A DNA stretch of 64,000 nt from Mallotus nudiflorus. Its lineage: Eukaryota > Streptophyta > Magnoliopsida > Malpighiales > Euphorbiaceae. The position numbers and the translations under genes are program-made. The notes below the pieces were generated by a model. It had not been told where the DNA came from, did not search any database, and saw only the letters and a program-made list of their open reading frames with translations. The stretch spans positions 1,976,001-2,040,000 of the forward strand of contig CANTUR010000153.1 in assembly GCA_947683625.1 (NCBI GenBank), in the 5' to 3' direction. Positions within the stretch are counted from its first letter, which is position 1. Each line of letters opens with the position of its first letter. Of the stretch, positions 33,180-44,901 are shown piece by piece.

Positions 33180-34556
33180 CTTCATCAATTTATAGAAGTT
33201 GAAACAATTTTTTTAGCCTTTTAATTTCTACTCATTATCTCCTTCAACCTTTCACTTTCAAGTTATTATTTTCTTTAACTTTTTGATTCTCAATCCATTA
33301 TTTCCCTCAACTCTTCAACTTTTATATTCAATCTTACCTACTATTTGCTTCTCTATATATCGTGAATTTGTTTATTCTTTTCTACTTATAATTCTTTTTC
33401 ATTTTTACTTACAATTTTCTTTACCTTTTTTATATAAATCACATTCTCAATATTAATTATTTTTTAGGTTTATTAACCATCCTTAATTATTCTACACTTA
33501 AAAACTTTAATGTTTATGATGTTAAATGTTTTTCCCAACTTACGAAGGTATTCAATTTTATTTTCAACAATAACTAAAAAAAAAGTGAGTTGAATTTATC
33601 TTTATTAGTTTTCTTTCACATTGTATTGTTGCATGAGAGTTGAAAGACTTCAATTATTTGTCCATTTGCTTTATTAAGAGGAAGGAGAATGAATAAATAT
33701 AATTTTTCAATAATTTTTCTATTTCTAGCATAAAATATAAAAATTTTTCCAAGTTCATCTATCAGTTTAATTTTTTAAAAGTTGAAATACTTTTTATATA
33801 ATATTTTTATTTGTATTTTTAATCACCTGCATATTGTGCAGGCATATGTATAGTTTCATAAATAATATCAATTCTTTTGATTGTACAACACCAACCAAAT
33901 TCCTTACTTTAAATTTGCTTTTGAAACTTTATCTTTGCTTGGGTTTAGACCATTATATCAGATTCTGGCTTCATGCTAGCTATCTATACTTGGTCAAATA
34001 TATTAAAGAAAAGAACTAATTGGATAGAAAATTAAAAATTCATATGCCTAGACCGATGTCAAAGTAATTTTTTCCTTTGTCACCAAGAATTTCCAAGAAT
34101 GTCTACATGAAATGAGAAGATGGTGCATCAAACGATATGTAAAAGTAGCTGTTAGGTGAGAGTAGTTGCATTAAGGCTAAAAGCAATGCTTTAGCAAGAA
34201 GAAAAGATTATCCTTTGAGTACCAAAACTGCAATACTAACCATTCTCTCACCTTTTTCTTGCATTTCATGTTCACGTATCAGAATTTCCAATGACTTGAC
34301 CATACATATATGCACATAAATGTATATTCTTTAAATACAACAAGAGCAATCCTTTGTCTACCACCAACTAAAGGATATATTCCTCAGCTTTACAGTATAA
34401 AATGCTATTTTTTAATTCATTACTAGAACTTCAAAATTTATCTTTCAACAATTAATTGTCAACTGTTTAATCTTCACCTCTCCAAAACCACCCTCAAACT
34501 TTAATATCGCAACTTTCTTTCTTTCTTTCATTTTCAATTAATCACCACCTTTGAAT
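33180..34556. other. AT-rich DNA upstream of the CNL pseudogene
   Basis: No supported gene. The last few hundred bp before ATG 34557 would be the promoter and 5' UTR of the resistance gene. It holds a TTTCTTTCTTTCTTTC tract (34,514-34,530) shortly before the start, but no TATA box that I would defend. Confidence 0.4.
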
Positions 34557-35821
34557 ATGGCTGAAGCACTTGTTTCTCCACTGATCGAGATGCTGCTTTC
34601 AAACATTGGTGACTAGATACAACAATAATATAGGCTTGTCATGGTGTGGACGAAGAAACCGAAATGCTTAAAAACAATCTTGAGGCAATCATAGCAGTTC
34701 TCCCTGGTGTTGACCGAAAGCAAGTTAATTAGGAAAATATTAAACTTTGGTTGGCCAAGCTTAGAGGCATATCCTATGACATTAATGATGTATTAGATGA
34801 ATAGAGCACAATAATTATGAGATTGCAAATTGAGGGAGATGATTGTGCTTCCAAGCTTAAAAGGAAGGTATGGTCTTTCATTCCCTCTGCTTGCTTTTGT
34901 TGTTATGATGTGTGTTTCCGTCATGACATTGCTACTAAGATAATCAAGCTAAATGGAAGGCTAGATGTTATTGCTAATGAGAAAGATAGGTATAACCTTT
35001 CTTTCATTCAAGGCAATGAACAAGTTGAGCGAAACATAATAACCTCATTTGTCGATGTAAAAGAAGTCAAAGGCTGAGTGAATGATAAAGATGCCTTAAT
35101 TAACTTGTTGTTAGCTGAGAGTAGTGTCATGCATAACCTCCATGTCATCTCTGTAGTAGGGATGAGAGGGATAGGAAAAATAACTCTTGCCAGACTTGTG
35201 TATGATGATGATAGGATTAAGTCCCATTTCCAAAAGAAAATATGGTTTTGTGTCTCAGATCCCTTTGATGAGGTTGGGATTGCTAAGGCAATCCTTCAAT
35301 CTCTCATTGGTGCAGCCCTAGATGTAGTTGGTTGCAAGCTTTATTAGAGAAAATTTAGCATTTTATTGAGGGAAAAAAGTTTTTGCTCATTTTAGATGAT
35401 GTCTAGAATGAAGACTTTAGAAAGTGGAAATGACTAAAACATTGCCTTGAATGTGGTGCACCAGGAAGCAAGATGCTGGTAATCGCACATAAGGAGAATG
35501 TTGTAAAAATTATGGGTTCTAAAGAATATAATGATATAATTCAACTTCGATTGTTGTCCGAACCAGAATGTTGGTTCATATTTTCTCAAGTTGCATTTTT
35601 TGATAGGACTAATAAGGAGGAGAAGGATAAGAGTCTAGAAGAAATTGGAAGAAAAATTCTTACTCTATGTAAGTATTTGCCTCTCGCTGTAAAAAAAATA
35701 GGGGGTCTTTTACGCTTTAAAGATTCTGTACAACAGTGGCAAAGCATCTTAGATAGTGAATTATGGAAATTAGAGGAAGTTGAAAGAGATGTTTTTGTGC
35801 CATTATGGTTAAGTTATTATG
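34557..35821 (+). pseudogene. CC-NB-ARC-LRR disease resistance gene relic, 5' part (CC and NB-ARC to GLPL)
   Basis: Plant CNL immune receptors sense pathogen effectors in the cytosol through a nucleotide-switch NB-ARC domain. Here the start MAEALVSPLIEMLLSNIGD is the usual Rx-type coiled coil N terminus. It continues with LWLAKLRGISYDINDVLDE. NB-ARC motifs follow: P-loop VVGMRGIGKITLARLVYDDD at 35,150-35,210, where the Thr of GKT is Ile, kinase-2 FLLILDDV then TAG at 35404-35406 where Trp is expected, an RNBS-B-like GSKMLVIAHKE, RNBS-C LLSEPECWFIFSQVAF, and GLPL-region LCKYLPLAVKKIGGLLRF. At least five stops and a frameshift in the coiled coil kill it. The gene is cut at LSYY by the Tat element and resumes at 44,902. 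Confidence 0.9.
35817..35821. repeat. Target site duplication TTATG (left of Tat element)
   Basis: TTATG before the element, TAATG (44902-44906) after it. The uninterrupted gene would read ...LSYYDLPSPLK. One base has changed since insertion. Confidence 0.7.
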
Positions 35822-36760
35822 TGATAACTTATTTCTGAAACTCTTGAGCTTGAGATTCTGTAAGTAACTAACAAAGGGCAAGGTGAGAGGTGGGGAGGGT
35901 CCCTATAAACACTCTGACACCTAAGTCAGAAAATAAAGAGAGAATCTATAAAGAGAAAGAAAGAACAATTAGAATATGAGAGAATAGGATGATTGAGAAT
36001 GAGGGATATGAGGTCCTATTTATAGTGATACTTAGACCTAGACTAATGTGCAAGGCTTAGACGCTTAACACAAGGATACGAGGGTTACATGCTTGGAACC
36101 TCAGTACTATAGAAGTGACCTAAGGGTGCCAGCTTTAGTCATTGGACTTTAATCTTGGTGCATTAGAAGCATAGCCTAAGTGCCATATAGTCTCGGTGCA
36201 TTAGAAGTGCAGCTTGAATGCCGGATAGTCTGGGTGTCTTGCAAGTATGGCTTGGATGCCCGTCCTCAATACTATAGAAGCGACATGAGGGAGCTAACTT
36301 TATTTACTGATCTTAATGCATGAGGCATGGATGCTTGGAACCTCAGTACTATAGAAGTGACCTGAGGGTGCCAGCTTCAGTTGCTGGTGGGCAATGCTAG
36401 ATCTTGCTATGCCAAGTTAGAAAAAATAGTTGGCAAAGGTGTGCCTAGGTTGGGTAACAGCTATGTCATCTTGACGCCTAGATTTTAGAAATTTGAATTG
36501 CGTAACTGACACATCTTTTTATGTGTTAGAAGATGAGATGTGAGGCATGGATGCTCAGAACCTCAGTACTATAGAAGTGACTTAAGGGTGCCAGCTTCAG
36601 TTGCTGGTGGGTGATGCTGGATCTTGCTATGCCAAGTTAGAAAAAACAGTTGGCAAAGGTGTGCCCAGGTTAGGTAACAGCTATGTCATCTTGACGCCTA
36701 GATTTTAAAAATTTGAATTGCGTAATCGACACATCTTTTCGTGTGTCAGAAGATGAGATG
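35822..36760 (-). repeat. 3' LTR of the Tat element, with a foreign U3-side segment
   Basis: The first 232 bp (35,822-36,053) match the other LTR closely (TCTTGAGCTTGAGAT, GGGCAAGGTGAGAGGTGGGG). After GATACTTAGACCT the two LTRs are unrelated. The inner border is not certain: TGACACACG on the minus strand at 36,748 is one candidate start. Confidence 0.6.
36321..36760. repeat. Two 220-bp tandem repeats in the 3' LTR
   Basis: Units at 36321-36540 and 36541-36760 both start TGAGGCATGGATGCT and end AGATGAGATG. Period is exactly 220 bp with about a dozen differences. Related partial words (GGAACCTCAGTACTATAGAA) occur once more at about 36,096, so the tract grew from a shorter motif. Confidence 0.85.
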
Positions 36761-37070
36761 TTTTTGTTGCCATAATGATGACCACTTGATTAATGAGTTT
36801 TTCATTTCCCAGACTACCCTTAATAGTGTGGGGAGAAGCGAAGTAATGATGAGGGTAATTAATGGTTTGCTCCAGAGCCTTCTATTGTTCTATAAATATC
36901 CCTTTTGCTTCAAGTTGATGCATTTTGCTCTTTTATTTCGTCGGTGTCGCATTTTCTTTACCACTGCTACCACTCTTTTTTTGTCGCGACTCCTCCATTT
37001 TGCAATAGGTGATCTTTTCCTTCCTCTTTTCTTTTTCATTCTTGCTCTATTTCTTTTCATAGATAGTCTT

Positions 37071-38915
37071 ATGGCATTGAGGGAATAAATTAGCTTTAAC
37101 CTATTTGTGTCTGAAATAGATGAGGAATTGCTGGGGTGGTACCGGAGGCGGTTCTGCATTCCTGCCAATTATGCCCTTCATACTATAGATAGGAAGTTTA
37201 GGGGTCATACCCCCATGCTATATCTTAGTAGGCTAGTGGTATATTTTAACTAACTAGAAGCGGGTTTAAAGTTTCCATTAGATCTCTTTGTAAAAATATT
37301 TATGAATCGGTATAACATAGCGCCCAGTCAGGTTCACCCTAATACTTATCAGATTCTGACTAGGTTTATCCAATTGATGCATGAAGAGGGTAAGGAACTA
37401 GACTTAGACATTCTATAGTATTTGTATAGCCTAACCAGGAAGAAGGGAGAACTGATGTTCTCCCTATCAACTGTTCCCAACCACAGTCTGTTTGTAAAGC
37501 TTTCGGATCTTTATAAGAAGTGGAGGCATAAATTTTTTTATTATCGAGCACCCTGCGGACTTCCTGGATGTTCGACGAATGTGGTCTAATGAGTGCCACA
37601 GAGTAAGATGGCCTCCGAAACTATTAAAACCTAATAAGGAGATGGTCTTAAGGCTGCATCTTAATGGCCTAGCCAAGGCTCAGTCTGCTGAGGACGTATC
37701 CAGAAGATACATATGGAGAGTTTGTTCGAACTGTGTTCAATTTAGTGGTATGTTTGGATTACCAAGAGGTATCTTTCTGACTTGCTTTTTATTTTTTCAA
37801 TTGTAGATGGATGACTTTTTTGCTTTTGTGGATGAAATTCCACTTCTAGTTGATGAACCAGTAGGGCCAGAAGAGGTATGGATCTCCTCCTCCTCTTTGG
37901 AGCCTAAGGCTCCTGTAGTCCCCGAGGAAGCGGCCGTCAATCCGAAGGGAAAGGTTGTAGTTGGATCTTCTCATTCTAGCAGGTAAGGTTGGCATAAGAA
38001 ATGGCTAATCAACTAAGTATCAAATGCCGAGGAGCTGGATGAGGAGATATACGTCCAACGCCCAAGGCTTTTCGGGTGTTTGGATATGAGGGCTTGCATT
38101 ATGAATAAGGTGAAGACGCCGAGCGTCTCGAACACCCAGGTTCGAGATTAGTATATTAAGTCACTGAGGCTACCAACAAATATATAGTGTTGGTCCGAGG
38201 GAGCTATTCGGTTCAATGATCGATCATTCCCTAGAAGTAAGTGAATGTTGTTTCTTTATCACTTTTACATTTTCTTGTATTGAGTGAGTGATGCAAATTT
38301 TCCTTTTCAATGATGACCTAGGCTTTTTTGTTGGTAAAGGACTAGTATTTCTACCTTAAAAGCTAGTACAGCCTGAAGGAGATGGAGGTCAGAATAATGG
38401 CCATTGATTTTGAGAAGAAGTTGGATAGTGCAAAGGTGGCACTAGAGCTCTGCCATAAAAAATACATAGAGGAAAAATTTGAGGCTGAGGCGGGCCAGAA
38501 AAAGATTAGTGATCTGGAGCATAGTCAAGGTCAGTTGACCAAGAGGATTGAAGAGTAGGATTCTCAGATTGCAAATCTGGAGAAGAAGCTATCTGAGGTT
38601 GAGAAATCCTGGGAAAATGACAAAAGATCCTACTAGAGCATGGTGGGAGCGTTTCTCAAAGCCTACATATCTGAATGCAGGAGGATCCTGCTCTCTCAGA
38701 ATCCAGAGCTAGACTTAGCAGAACTGGATTGGATAATGTTGACTGACCTACCAAAGATTGTTGTTGAAGAGGATGCTCGATAAAAGGCAACTTCCCTTCG
38801 TGTTAGGGATGTTTATATATATGCTGAAGGGTCCTCTATGGAGCTTACAGCGCCTATCAGTGCTGTTAATGTTGTTCCCCCTCTCATCTCTAAGCTCGAT
38901 GGTTCAGACTTATAA
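37071..38915 (+). pseudogene. Antisense ORF of the Tat element (putative gypsy-type transposon protein)
   Basis: Plus strand, opposite to pol. From ATG 37071: a GWYRRRFCIPANYALHTIDR region, LEAGLKFPLDLFVKIFMNRY, NIAPSQVHPNTYQILTRFIQ, then LTRKKGELMFSLSTVPNHSL and KLSDLYKKWRHKFF. This pattern (..GLRLPLxxFxxxxLNxYxIAPxQLxPNxW..) is the plant putative gypsy-type transposon domain. After two intron-like gaps (GTAAGG at 37,984; CCTAGG before 38,323) comes a long coiled coil (EMEVRIMAIDFEKKLDSAKV; GHLEKKLSEVEKSW-like heptads) and a C-terminal EFxxYxSE-type tail ending at TAA 38915. Stops at three or more CAA/CAG positions. Its role in the element is unknown. Confidence 0.7.
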
Positions 38916-38999
38916 TTAGTAGAATAAATAATTTTTTTTTGTAATTGAACTTTTGTAAAATGGTTATTTCTTCAATGAATAGATACTTTATTTAATACC

Positions 39000-40176
39000 C
39001 TTTTGAGTACATTTATTGATAGTATTTTTGGAGGCAGTCCAAGTTCCAAAATCGTGGTAGTTCTTTACCTTCTCTATTTTTTAATTTGTATGCCCCTTTA
39101 GATGTGTGGTCTGAGATCTGATAGAGGCCTTCCTAATTTGGACCCAGTTTGCCAATGTCAGAGTTGCCTTTGCCAATATCTACCCTTTTGAGTATCCAGT
39201 CACCTACTTTGAACTATCTTGGGTGACTACGCTGGAGATAATATTGTGCTACCTTTTGCCTATGTGCTTTGATTGTGGTTGACATCTGCTCTCGTCTTTC
39301 TTCTAGTAGGTCCAGACATATCTAGGCATCAACATTGTTGATGTTTTTATCGAAGCCGCTGCTGATCCTGTAACTTGGTGAGCCAATCTCTATTGGTATT
39401 ACCATGTCCATGCCATAAGTTAGTTTGAATGATGTTTCCTTTATGGATGATCTAGGGGTGGTCCTATAAGCCTAAATTATGTTGTTAAGCTCTTCAACCT
39501 AGTTTTCCTTTTTCTCGTTGAGTCTCTTCTTTAATCCCTACATGATAGTTCTGTTGGTAACCTCTGTTTGTTTATTTGTTTGCAGGTGAGCTATTAAGGT
39601 AAAACTAAGCTTTATTCCAAGGTCTGAGCAAAACCTTCTAAACTTTTCATTGTCAAACTGCTTGTCGTTGTCCTTGATCAGGGTATGAGGTAGGCTAAAT
39701 ATGCAGATGATTTCTCTCTAGAGGAAATGTTGAATTTAAGCTTTTGTGATGGTTAGAACTTCTTCCACTTCTATCCACTTAGTGAAATGGTCTATAGCCA
39801 TAATTAAGAACTTTTTTTATAAAGTGGAGGTTGGGAAGGGACCTAGGATGTCCATTCCCCACATGGCGAAGGGCCACGAGCTGCCAATCGGATGTAGGGG
39901 GCGAGAAGGTTTGTGATTGAGACAAGCGAATTACTGGCACTTATGACATTCTTGAGTTAACTTTTGGATATCATTAGACATGGTGGGCCAATAGTATCCT
40001 TGAAGAAGAACTTTCCTGATTAATGTGTAATGGGACTCATGCGCTCCACAAATTTCTTCATGGATTTCCCTGAATATATAATTCCCTTCCTCTGGGGATA
40101 CACATTTGGACCATGGGTGTGAAAGGGATTTCCTATAGAGCTCCCTGTGGTGGATACAGTAGTGAGCTACCTTCAT
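39000..40176 (-). pseudogene. Integrase of the Tat element
   Basis: Minus strand from 40176: HHCC zinc-binding domain (EIHEEICGAHESHYTLIRKV; ECHKCQ), then the core with all three acidic residues readable in MAIDHFTKWIEVEEV, LIKDNDKQFDN and NKQTEVTNRTIM, then the GLKKRLNEKKEN, FKLTYGMDMVIPIEIG and C-terminal part (YQISDHTSKGAYKLKNREGK) ending near 39,000. Several TAG/TAA codons, mostly at CAG, CAA or TGG positions. Confidence 0.8.
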
Positions 40177-40428
40177 CTTCAGTTTTCAAGCCTTTAGTTT
40201 ATCTTTTGGAAGCATTTTATGTTATAGGTATTGGACTATTAGTTACATCCATTTTGAGACTTCTTGTACTTCTAAGATATCGGGGCCTTCGATACTAGGT
40301 TTTATTAGTGCTTTAGTGAATTCCATACCCTTAAATGCTTGACTATCTTTGGTTGACGATTTGGCCAGGAGGTCGACCTCAGAGTTTTCGTGTTTAGATA
40401 TTTGGACGATCTCCCACTGTCCCTCTTC

Positions 40429-41250
40429 TTATTCGATCTTCTTCAAGAGTTGCATGACTTTGCCCGCATATCTGGCAATGCATGGATCCTTAATCTGGAA
40501 TGTCCCGGTGACATGGTTTACTACTAGCTGGGAGTCTGAATGTATTATGAGGTGTTTGACCTTAACTTCGATAACCAACTTTAATCCTATGATGAGTGCC
40601 TCGTATTTTATGGCATTTTTGGTTGCGTTGTACTCTATTGGAACTGCATATCGGATGTGGATTTTATGTGGTCCTTTAAGGATCACTCTAGTGCCAGATC
40701 CTTGAGTGGAGGATGCTCCATTAACATAGAGTTTCCATTCTAGTGCCTTGGTCATGGTGAGGTCTTCCGACGTCATTTCTTGAACGAAATCTGCTAATGC
40801 TTAGGCTTTTACTTGTTGATAGGGTTCATAATTAATGTCGAATTCTCCAAGTAATACTGACCATTAAACTAATCTGATCAAAGTCTCAGGCCTTTGTAAG
40901 ATTTTCCACAAAGAGAAGCGGGATCTGACAATGATGGGATGAGCCTAGAAGTAGTGTCAGAGCTTTTGGGATGCATGGACAACAACCATGGCCAGCTTAT
41001 CCAATGTTAGGTATCGAACCTCGGATTATCAGAGTATTTTGCTGATGTAATATACCGGGTTTTGTTGGCTCTTTTCTTTTTTTACTAGTACTGAAGTGAT
41101 TCATTCTTGACCTACCGAAAGATATAAGTACAGTGTTTCCTCTGGGATCGGCCTGCTGAGTAGAGGTGGTGAGGACAAGAACTTTTTGACATCTTTAAAG
41201 GCCACATGGTAGTCTGCAGTCCAAACAAATTTCTTAGAATTTTTTAAAGC
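40429..41250 (-). pseudogene. Dual RNase H of the Tat element
   Basis: The first, retroviral-type RNase H lies at about 41,130-40,790 (LYLSVGQE.., LTLDKLAMVVVHASQKL, VRSRFSLWKILQRPETLIRL, ALADFVQE). The second, archaeal/plant type lies at 40776-40429 (LEWKLYVNGASSTQGSGTRV, KYEALIIGLKLVIEVKVKHL, HSDSQLVVNHVTGTFQIKDP). In the second, the first Asp of the family YVDGAS is Asn and the Glu of NNEAEYEAL is lost. Two tandem RNase H domains identify the Tat lineage. Confidence 0.8.
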
Positions 41251-42200
41251 TCAGAATAGTGGTAGACATCGTCTGGCTAAGCATGAAATGAAATGTCCTA
41301 GAGCCATGATTCTACCATTTAGCTTTTGTAACTTATGGATGTTCTTTAGGGATTTCATGTTGAGAATGACTTCCATTTTTTCTAGGTTGGCTTTAATACC
41401 TCTATGGAATATCATGAATCCTAGGAATTTTCTAGCTTTGACTTCGAAGACGCATTTTTCTGGATTTAGCTTGATCCTAGACTCACTCAGTAATTGAAGA
41501 ACTTGATTTAGATCCATTAGGTGTTGTTCTGCATGCTTGCTCTTAATAATAATGTCGTCCACATATACTTCCACATTTGTCCCTATCTGGTCCCGAAGTG
41601 CATGGTTCATCATTCTTTGATATGTTGCTCTGGCATTCTTTAGTCTGAAGGGCATCACCTTGTAGCAGTAAAGACCTTTATGGTGATGAAGGATGTTTTC
41701 TGTTGATCTTCCCCCTTCATTGGTATTTGGTGATATCCTTACGCCACGTCAATGAAACTATATAGTCCGTGGTTGGCAGTGGAGTCTATGAGCTGGTCAA
41801 TTATAGGCAGTGGGTAGCTGTCCTTGGGGCATGCCCGATTAAGGTCAGTATAGTCCACACACATCCTATACTTTCTATTCAATTTCTTGACAAGTACCGC
41901 ATTAGCCACCCATTTTAGATGAGTAACTTACATGATAAACTTTGCTTCTAACAATTTCTTCATTTCCTCAGTGATTATCTTCTGCCTCTTACATGTAAAG
42001 GTTCTTTTCTTCTAGATCACTGGCTTCACCCCTAGTCTGATGTTCAAGCTATGATAAGCAACTTGGGATCCACCCCAGTTATTTTAGATGTCTAAGAGGT
42101 GAAATCTTTTGAGTGTCTAGTGAAGACTTCCCTTATTCCTTCCTTAATGTTATAGTCAAGCTCATTACTAATCTTTACCGCTTTCCCATCAAAAATTTAC
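41251..42200 (-). pseudogene. Reverse transcriptase of the Tat element
   Basis: ORF 41658-41251 (minus) carries MMPFRLKNARATYQRMMNHA, VEVYVDDIIIKSKHAEQHLM (YVDD active site) and LNPEKCVFEVKARKFLGFMI. The upstream fingers/palm part (42,150-41,660: RMCVDYTDLNRACPKDSYPL-like text and FHDLIDSTANHGLYSF) is readable only with stops and shifts. Confidence 0.85.
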
Positions 42201-42577
42201 AATGTTTGAGAGTCGTCAACTGGTTGTGGTCCAGTGCCTTGTTTCTCTATTTCCCACTGTTCTAAGGGGAAGGCCTCTATCTGAGGCTTTATGGCCATCT
42301 GGTAATACTGTCTGGCCATATGCTAATCTCTATGAATAGTAAGAGTTCCGCCCTCGATTATAATTTTCATAGTTAGGTGTCAGATATTAGTGACTGCATC
42401 TGCTTCATAGAGCGCCGATCATCCTATAATTCCATTGTATGCCAGTAGAAGATCCACCACATTGAACAGGGTTTTAATAACTTTTTTTTCTTCATCGTCC
42501 CGATTTCCAAATTCTAGATTTAACTCCACAACTTCCATTGGCTGTATAGTTCCTCCATAGAAGCTTGTAATGAGATT

Positions 42578-43080
42578 CTAGATGGCTTTCAAGTTGGTGA
42601 CGGAGCCTCCCATTGCTTTGTAAGCATTCCAAGATAATGCATTGATGGCGCTTTCATTGTCAACCAATAACCTCTTCACCAAATAATTATTTCTGTATGC
42701 ATTTATCACCAGGGCGTCACAGTGGGGATGATAAACATACAAACCATCTTTTGAATTAAATACAATCTCTCTTTTCTTGAAGGCTGGCCCTTCTCCACGA
42801 CTCCATTTAATTTTATTCTTAGCATTTTCCCTACCAATAATCATTTTAATAACACCATTCGGCTTATTTCGAGCTTTCTTTGCTTCTAGCCTATCTCGCG
42901 CATGAGCTTTTAGGTTCCTACTCCCTCTGGATGTGTCCGTGAAATTGCTGAGTTTACCATTTTTCACCAGTCTTTCAATGACATTCTTCAATTCTCTACA
43001 AGCCTTAGTGTTGTGCCTATATTCTCAATGACACTGGCAATAATGTCCCCTATCTTGCGAGGATCTCCGGCTTGGGCTTA
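42578..43080 (-). pseudogene. Protease region and gag C-terminal knuckle remnant of the Tat element
   Basis: Minus strand: RHNTKACRELKNVIERLVKN (decayed zinc-knuckle region of Tat gag), then PHCDALVINAYRNNYLVKRL and LVDNESAINALSWNAYKAMG. The last is the retropepsin region, where the family LVDTGSS loop reads LVDNESA: Thr and Gly are lost, so the protease would be inactive. Confidence 0.75.
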
Positions 43081-43225
43081 TTCTTTTGGTTGGGGTAATT
43101 CTTATACCATATTGTCTGACCCACATGAGAATTACAGATTGAGAGGTATTTAGAGGTGTGTATCTGTTTACTTCCCTGCTAAATCTTTCTACCGAGTTTC
43201 TAAAATTTATTTTTGGAAAGCTTGC

Positions 43226-44059
43226 TCATCTGGATCTTGATCTTTCATCTTTGGTTGGTGGTTTTTCCTCTTCCTTTTGCATCCTTCTATCTTTATCCAT
43301 TTTTATCATTTTGACTGCCATAGCCATCACTTCTACAAAAGTGCCAGGTTCTTTTGTTATTATCTTATCTTTGAGCTTTCTGAGTCTAGTACCATTTTTC
43401 AAAGCTTCGATAACAACTTCATCCACAAGGTTTTCAATTTGCATGGCTACCTTGTTGAACCGATCAAGATAGCTTTGTAAGGACTCATCAACCTCTAGCC
43501 GACACATCCAAAGATCGTTGATGTTTTTGGCAGGGGGAATGCTGGTAATGAATTTGGTATGGAACTTTTCTGCCAGATCCTTAAAAGAGGTGATAGAGTT
43601 CTTCATGAGTCGATAAAACCACTTTTAGGCATTCTTTGTGAGTGCGCTTGGGAAGTCTTTGCACTTGATTCCATTGTTCATGTTTTAGAGCAACATCCTT
43701 GTTCTAAACATGGATATGTGGTTGACGGGATCTCCGGTCCCATAATACTGATCTAATGGTAGGATTCTAAACTTGGTAGGGATCGCTGTTTGGATTATCC
43801 TTCTAATGAATGGTGTTCTGCCTTCCATAATACATTCATCTTCCTTCCTTGGTTTCGTATGGGCTCTATGTATAACTTCTTCTACCTTTTGAGTTAACTT
43901 CAAGTCATTGAGAGCCAAAATTATTGAACTACATTCCCCTTCCGGTACTCTATTCTTCCCCTTGTTCACCTCGAGTATCTCTGGAGGTGTCGTGTTGTTG
44001 TCCATATGAGCCGGCCCAGGGTTGCCACTTTGAGTTAAGGTGTTCAACTGTTGTTGCAT
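43226..44059 (-). pseudogene. Gag of the Tat element
   Basis: Two minus-strand ORFs that belong together. 44059-43685 has PTKFRILPLDQYYGTGDPVN, HISMFRTRMLL. 43606-43226 has ITSFKDLAEKFHTKFITSIP, ESLQSYLDRFNKVAMQIENL and TFVEVMAMAVKMI. These are the Retrotrans_gag domain motifs (YDGTGDPxxHL, SLxxYxxRF). A stop separates the two halves. 44,060-44,470 is leader. Confidence 0.85.
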
Positions 44060-44477
44060 TAAGGCTATCTGGGTTTGGATATTTTGTATTCCTTACTAGT
44101 TTGGGTGAGGTTGAATGTTTAGGATACAGTGTTCAGGTTTGGTGTTATTACAACTGGTCTATCTGTTAGGCTTGAAAAAGGTACGAAAGGTATTAGACGG
44201 TGATGGTGTTGCAATGGAGTATAACATGGGAAGACAATGCCCAAAGCTGGCCAACCCTAGGTATTTCCAAGAGGTAAGTATGTATTTCCGGATGAAGGTT
44301 TGGTAGATTGGAAGGTTGCTAGAAGTACTGCTGTTAGGAGAGGTGTTGACAGATTAATTGGAGGAAAAGGTGCCAAGAGGTTAATGTGAGTTTCAGGAGT
44401 CGAGATTGGCAGTGGGCTAGAAGTCATGGTGTCAATGTCTTAACCTAGCAGATATATGAATGGCTTTTTCCTAAGAG

Positions 44478-44495
44478 CTCCCTTAGACGGCGCCA
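44478..44495 (-). other. Primer binding site of the Tat element
   Basis: Minus strand TGGCGCCGTCTAAGGGAG, two bases (AG) after the LTR end. TGGCGCCGT is the usual start of Tat/Athila primer sites. Confidence 0.7.
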
Positions 44496-44497
44496 CT

Positions 44498-44901
44498 TGA
44501 TAATTTATTTTCGGAACTCTTGAGCTTGAGATCCTACAAGTAACCAACAAAGGGCAAGGTGAGAGGTGGGGAGGGTCCCCACAAACACTTTGATGCCTAA
44601 GTCAGAAAACAGAGAGAGAATCTAAAAAAGAAAGCAAGAACAATTAGAATATGAGAGAATATGATGATTGAGAATGAGGGATATGGGGTCCTTTTTATAG
44701 TGATACTTAGACCTGAAAAGGGTAGGACTCCTCTTGAGATCGGAATCCTAAACCAAATAGAAGAGTATTTCTTCTTAATCTAGGAGTCTTTTTGAGGTAG
44801 GGTCCTTTTCTTAAATAGATTCAGCTGCCTTCCCTTTTCGAGTAACCCTATTCAAGAAACAAAAATCTTTAATTAAACAGGAATATATATGCACGGTATC
44901 A
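44498..44901 (-). repeat. 5' LTR of the Tat element (404 bp)
   Basis: On the minus strand starts TGATACCGTGC and ends AAATTATCA. It shares the R-U5 side with the other LTR. Its U3 side (44,720-44,901) has no match in the 3' LTR. Confidence 0.8.

Larger units (their letters stand above)
35822..44901 (-). mobile_element. Tat-lineage Ty3/gypsy retrotransposon with antisense ORF, inserted in the CNL gene
   Basis: A 9.08 kb element, coding on the minus strand: 5' LTR (44901-44498), primer binding site, gag, protease, RT, RNase H, a second RNase H of the plant/archaeal type, integrase, then a plus-strand ORF facing pol, then the 3' LTR. Dual RNase H and an antisense ORF of the putative gypsy-type transposon family are known traits of Tat elements (as in Grande). 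Target duplication and TG...CA ends fix the borders. All ORFs carry stops. Confidence 0.88.

Noticed and set aside
43158..43480. Plus-strand ORFs of 104 and 67 codons over the Tat gag
   Set aside because: Antisense shadows of the gag frame. Hydrophobic text results from the Lys/Glu-rich opposite strand.
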